A stretch of 64,000 nt of DNA from Frateuria flava (GTDB taxonomy: Bacteria; Pseudomonadota; Gammaproteobacteria; Xanthomonadales; Rhodanobacteraceae), in the NCBI RefSeq assembly GCF_017837635.1, contig NZ_JAGJRS010000007.1, positions 62,001 through 126,000 of the forward strand, given 5' to 3'. The notes beneath the pieces were generated by a model, which did no database searches, was not told the DNA's origin, and saw only the letters and a list, made by a program, of their open reading frames with translations. Position 1 is the first letter of the stretch; each line of letters begins with the position of its first letter. Both the position numbers and the translations under genes were made by a program. Shown piece after piece: positions 61,249 to 64,000 of the stretch.

Positions 61249-63003
61249 ATGCACCCACGCCTGTCCTTGCTGGCGCTTGGCGTCGCGCTCGGCCTGACCG
61301 CCAGCGCGCACGCTGCCGAACCGGCTGCTGTCGAGCAGCCCAAGCTCACCCGACAGACGCTCGATTCGGGCGGCACCATGCCGGCCGAGCAGGCGCGCCT
61401 GCACTTCGACCACGCGGACCTGCATTTCACGATCGACCCGCAGAGGCGCCATCTGGACGGCGAGGCCACGCTGCACTTCACCGCGCGCGAGCCGACCGAC
61501 GTGCTGCTGCTGGACCTGGACAAGAACCTGCCGATCCGCATCATCGCCGTCGACGGCAAGGCGCTGGCCGCAAGCGCCTGGAGCAACCCTGACGGGCGTC
61601 TGCGCATCCACTTGCCCAAGCCGCTGGCCAAGGGCGGCAGCGTGAGCACCACCATCGCCTACGGTGGCCAGCCGCACGTGGCCAAGCGCGCGCCGTGGGA
61701 CGGCGGCTTCGTCTGGAGCCATACCGACGACGGCCAGCCGTGGATCGCCAGCGCGGTCGAGGGCGAGGGCTGCGACCTGTTCTGGCCGTGTATCGACCAG
61801 CCCACCGGCGAGCCGGACCTGGTCGACACGTACGTCACCGTGCCCAAGGCGCTAGCTGCGCCGGGCAACGGCGTGCTTGTGGAGGTCAAGGACAACGGCG
61901 CCACGCGCACCTGGCACTGGCGCATCAAGCAGCCCGACACCTACGCGATCACCATCAACGTGGGGCCGTTCGAGGAGCTCAAGGGCGACTACAAGAGCCG
62001 CTACGGCAACACGATCCCGATGGAGCTGTGGTATCTGCGCGGCCACGAGGCGGGTGCGAAGGCGCTGTTCGGCGAGTTCCCGCGCATGCTGGATTTCTTC
62101 GAGCAGGAAATCGGCCCCTACCCGTTCGGCGACGAGAAGATGGGCGTGGTCGAGACGCCGCACCTGGGGATGGAACACCAGACCATCAACGCCTATGGCA
62201 ACGGTTATCCCAAGAGCGAGTACGGCTTCGACTGGCTGCTACAGCACGAGTTCGCGCACGAGTGGTTCGGCAACCAGATGACCAACCGCAACTGGGACGA
62301 CATGTGGCTGCACGAGGGCTTCGGTACCTACATGCAGCCGCTGTACGGGCAGTACCTTCACGGCGACATGCCGTACTTCGCGATGCTGCACGACGAACGG
62401 ATGAAGCTGACGAACGCCGCGCCGATCGTGTCGGGGCAGCCCAAGACCGAGGAGGGCGTGTCCGACGGCAAGCTCGGGCCGGGTCTGGACATCTACTACA
62501 AGGGCTCGCTGATGCTGCACACGCTGCGCGGGCTGATCGGCGATGACGCTTTCTTCGAGAGCGTGCGACGGCTGGTCTATGGTCGGCCGGATCCCGAACC
62601 CGGCAATTTCAAGCCGCGTTACGCCACCACGAAGGAGTACATGGGCATCGTCGACCAGGTGACTGGCAAGGACCTGAAGTGGTTCTTCGACGTGTACCTG
62701 TACGACGCCAAGCTGCCGAGGCTTGAGTCGAGCCGGCAGGGCGACACCTTGCGGTTCCAGTGGGTGACCGGACATGGCGAGCCATTCCCGATGCCACTGG
62801 AAGTGCAGGTGGGCGACACCGTGCATACCCTGCCGATGGCCGATGGCACCGGCGAACTGCAGGTACCTGAAGGCAGCCTCATGATCGTGGACCCGCGCTC
62901 GAAGGTGCTGCGCGAGATGCCGCACGCGGAGGCGTTCCAGGCGTGGGAGAAAGCGCAGAAGGCGGAAAAGAAGGCCAGCGAGAAGGCCGGCAAGAAGGAT
63001 TGA
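61249..63003 (+). CDS. M1-family aminopeptidase, exported
   Basis: A 584-residue exported M1 metallopeptidase. Signal peptide to about residue 22 (LALGVALGLTASAHA), the zinc site HEFAHEWFG (His333, Glu334, His337) with Glu356 in LHEGFGTYM, and the exopeptidase motif in the form GMEHQ (about 307-311) in place of the usual GAMEN, which often marks divergent M1 enzymes. It probably works in the periplasm or outside the cell. ATG 61249 follows AAGGAGTCCCCC. It lies 81 bp downstream of the sulfotransferase gene, same strand. Confidence 0.9.
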   Translation: MHPRLSLLALGVALGLTASAHAAEPAAVEQPKLTRQTLDSGGTMPAEQARLHFDHADLHFTIDPQRRHLDGEATLHFTAREPTDVLLLDLDKNLPIRIIAVDGKALAASAWSNPDGRLRIHLPKPLAKGGSVSTTIAYGGQPHVAKRAPWDGGFVWSHTDDGQPWIASAVEGEGCDLFWPCIDQPTGEPDLVDTYVTVPKALAAPGNGVLVEVKDNGATRTWHWRIKQPDTYAITINVGPFEELKGDYKSRYGNTIPMELWYLRGHEAGAKALFGEFPRMLDFFEQEIGPYPFGDEKMGVVETPHLGMEHQTINAYGNGYPKSEYGFDWLLQHEFAHEWFGNQMTNRNWDDMWLHEGFGTYMQPLYGQYLHGDMPYFAMLHDERMKLTNAAPIVSGQPKTEEGVSDGKLGPGLDIYYKGSLMLHTLRGLIGDDAFFESVRRLVYGRPDPEPGNFKPRYATTKEYMGIVDQVTGKDLKWFFDVYLYDAKLPRLESSRQGDTLRFQWVTGHGEPFPMPLEVQVGDTVHTLPMADGTGELQVPEGSLMIVDPRSKVLREMPHAEAFQAWEKAQKAEKKASEKAGKKD

Positions 63004-63634
63004 GGTGTTGAGTCCAGCTCCCTCTCCCTTCCGGGGAGCGGGTTGGGGGTGAGGGGGCCGCGTTGGCCTCGGCCCTGCTCCCGGAGCAATGGTAAAGAAC
63101 CCCCACTCCCGCATCGATCAGCGTCCCCGCGAGCCCCGCCCCCCTCACCCTGCCCTCTCCCCGGAGGGGAGAGGGTTCAAGGGCATGGCCGCGGGTACTT
63201 CACCATGGCAAGCGACCAGCCCCCTCTCCCCTGCGGGGAGAGGGTTGGGGTGAGGGGCGCACTGGCCTCGGCCCTGCTCCCGGAGCAATGGGTAAAGAGC
63301 CCGCTCCCGCATCGATCAGCGTCCCCGCGAGCCCCGACCCCTCACCCTGCCCTCCCCCCGGAGGGGAGAGGGTTCAAGGGCATGGCCGCGGGTACTTCAC
63401 CATGGCAAGCGACCAGCTTCCTCTCCCCTGGAGAGGGTTGGGGGTGAGGGGGCGCACTGGCCTCGGCCCTGCTCCCGGAGCAATGGGTAAAGGGCCCGCT
63501 CCCGCATCGATCAGCGTCCCCGGGAGCCCCGACCCCTCACCCTGCCCTCTCCCCGGAGGGGAGAGGGGTCAAGGGCATGGCCGCGGGTACTTCACCATGG
63601 CGAGCGATCAGCTCCCTCTCCGCCGAACCGACCA
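63004..63634. other. Repeat array between M1 peptidase and Prc-like gene
   Basis: About 630 bp filled with three copies of a ~197-bp unit that carries the CTCTCCCC/GGGGAGAG palindrome (see repeat entry). No gene is seen. Confidence 0.75.
63010..63612. repeat. Three tandem ~197-bp units with palindromic core
   Basis: The landmark GGAGCAATGG recurs at about 63082, 63281 and 63476, 199 and 195 bp apart. Each unit has CTCTCCC...GGGAG, GAGGGGG, TGGCCTCGGCCCTGCTC, GCATCGATCAGCGTCCCC, and GGCCGCGGGTACTTCACCATGG. Units differ by small indels and substitutions. It is the longest copy of the dispersed repeat family. Confidence 0.9.
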
Positions 63635-63664
63635 AAAAAAGCCCGGCCAGGCCGGGCTTTTTTT
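63634..63664. terminator. Bidirectional rho-independent terminator
   Basis: AAAAAAAGCCCGGCC pairs with GGCCGGGCTTTTTTT, with T runs on both strands. It ends the leftward Prc-like gene and would also stop rightward readthrough. Confidence 0.92.
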
Positions 63665-63667
63665 CGC

Positions 63668-64000
63668 TTAGCGGGGCTGCGTCGCCGGCTTCTCCGGCGG
63701 CAACACCGCCGCGGTGGAGAACTTGCCGCCATAGGGCAGCACTTCGGCCGCCAGCTTGGGGTTGGCCTTGATCATGCCGATCGCGTCGAACAGGATGTAT
63801 GCCGTTTCCTGCAGCTCCGGATCCTTGGCGTTCTTCGCTTGCTTTTCCTGCTTGAGCTCGGCCTTGAGGCTGCGCTCGTTGGCGTTGAGGCCATCGTCCA
63901 GCGGCGATTCCTCGCCGGCCAGGCTGCCGTCGGTGCCATCGATCGCCTTGTGGCGGGCGCGGAAGTCGGCCTGGATCGCATCCTGGCGCTTGCGTTCGGC
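63668..64000 (-). CDS. prc: Tail-specific (carboxy-terminal processing) protease, C-terminal end (partial)
   Basis: The last 110 residues of a leftward gene, ending at TAA 63668-63670 and running off the window's right edge. The region is Lys/Glu/Gln-rich with ERSLKAELKQEKQAKNAKDPELQETAYILFDAIGMIKANPKL and a C-terminal PEKPATQPR. It resembles the DUF3340 C-terminal domain of Prc/Tsp proteases, which cleave tagged or misfolded periplasmic proteins. The catalytic domain is outside the window, so the assignment is moderate. Confidence 0.6.
   Translation of the reverse strand, partial: AERKRQDAIQADFRARHKAIDGTDGSLAGEESPLDDGLNANERSLKAELKQEKQAKNAKDPELQETAYILFDAIGMIKANPKLAAEVLPYGGKFSTAAVLPPEKPATQPR

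Overview
This is a GC-rich chromosomal segment from a gammaproteobacterium. Gene content points to the order Xanthomonadales (Lysobacterales), most likely the Rhodanobacteraceae (Dyella, Rhodanobacter, Luteibacter or Frateuria type). The pointers are a split coenzyme-B12 ribonucleotide reductase, a long TonB-dependent receptor next to a TPR-sulfotransferase and an Asp/Asn hydroxylase, an L2-like class A beta-lactamase, many small hydrophilic stress-type proteins, and dense families of GC-rich palindromic intergenic repeats. The genus is inferred, not shown. No rRNA, tRNA, CRISPR array, complete insertion sequence or prophage is visible. The first and last genes run off the window.

Layout. 1-5.2 kb: end of ferredoxin-NADP reductase, a DUF3182 gene with a 528-bp tandem duplication of its 5' end, an alpha/beta hydrolase, a DUF456 membrane protein and a DUF885 peptidase. 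5.6-11 kb: hemolysin III/TrhA, TonB, a cysteine-dioxygenase/FAD-protein pair and nicotinamidase. 11.5-20 kb: small proteins, a HAD/PIN pair, lipoproteins, mfd and an OmpA-type lipoprotein. 20.4-32.5 kb: a hybrid histidine kinase, several small stress-type genes, a possible membrane zinc peptidase, DUF1203, a class A beta-lactamase, an M14 carboxypeptidase, an OmpH/Skp protein, a SEC-C protein and a membrane protein. 32.6-39.2 kb: DUF3465, MFS transporter, DinB, acyltransferase, DUF305/lipoprotein pair, and a CSD-DUF1294 protein.

39.2-44.0 kb is an accessory island with visibly lower GC. It carries related palindromic repeats (GGGTCAGAGT and GGGTCAGGTTCACTT types), two genes that look cut by these repeats, a GNAT acetyltransferase, and a leftward three-gene unit. 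That unit encodes a TIR-like nucleotide-binding effector with a possible N-terminal sensor domain, an FRG-domain protein and an unrecognised helical protein. This is the best candidate for an undescribed antiphage or abortive-infection type system in the window. No defence activity is shown by sequence alone.

44.0-48.2 kb holds the ribonucleotide reductase locus: nrdJa, a histone H1-like Lys/Ala repeat protein and nrdJb, all leftward. A pair of NrdR-box-like sites 32 bp apart lies upstream of nrdJa. 48.2-64 kb carries a DegP/DegQ-type protease, a PstS-like/LysM fusion, a HAD hydrolase, an M17 leucyl aminopeptidase, a block consisting of TPR-Asp/Asn hydroxylase, TonB receptor, TPR-sulfotransferase and M1 aminopeptidase, a tandem repeat array of about 197-bp units, and the C-terminal end of a tail-specific (Prc-like) protease.
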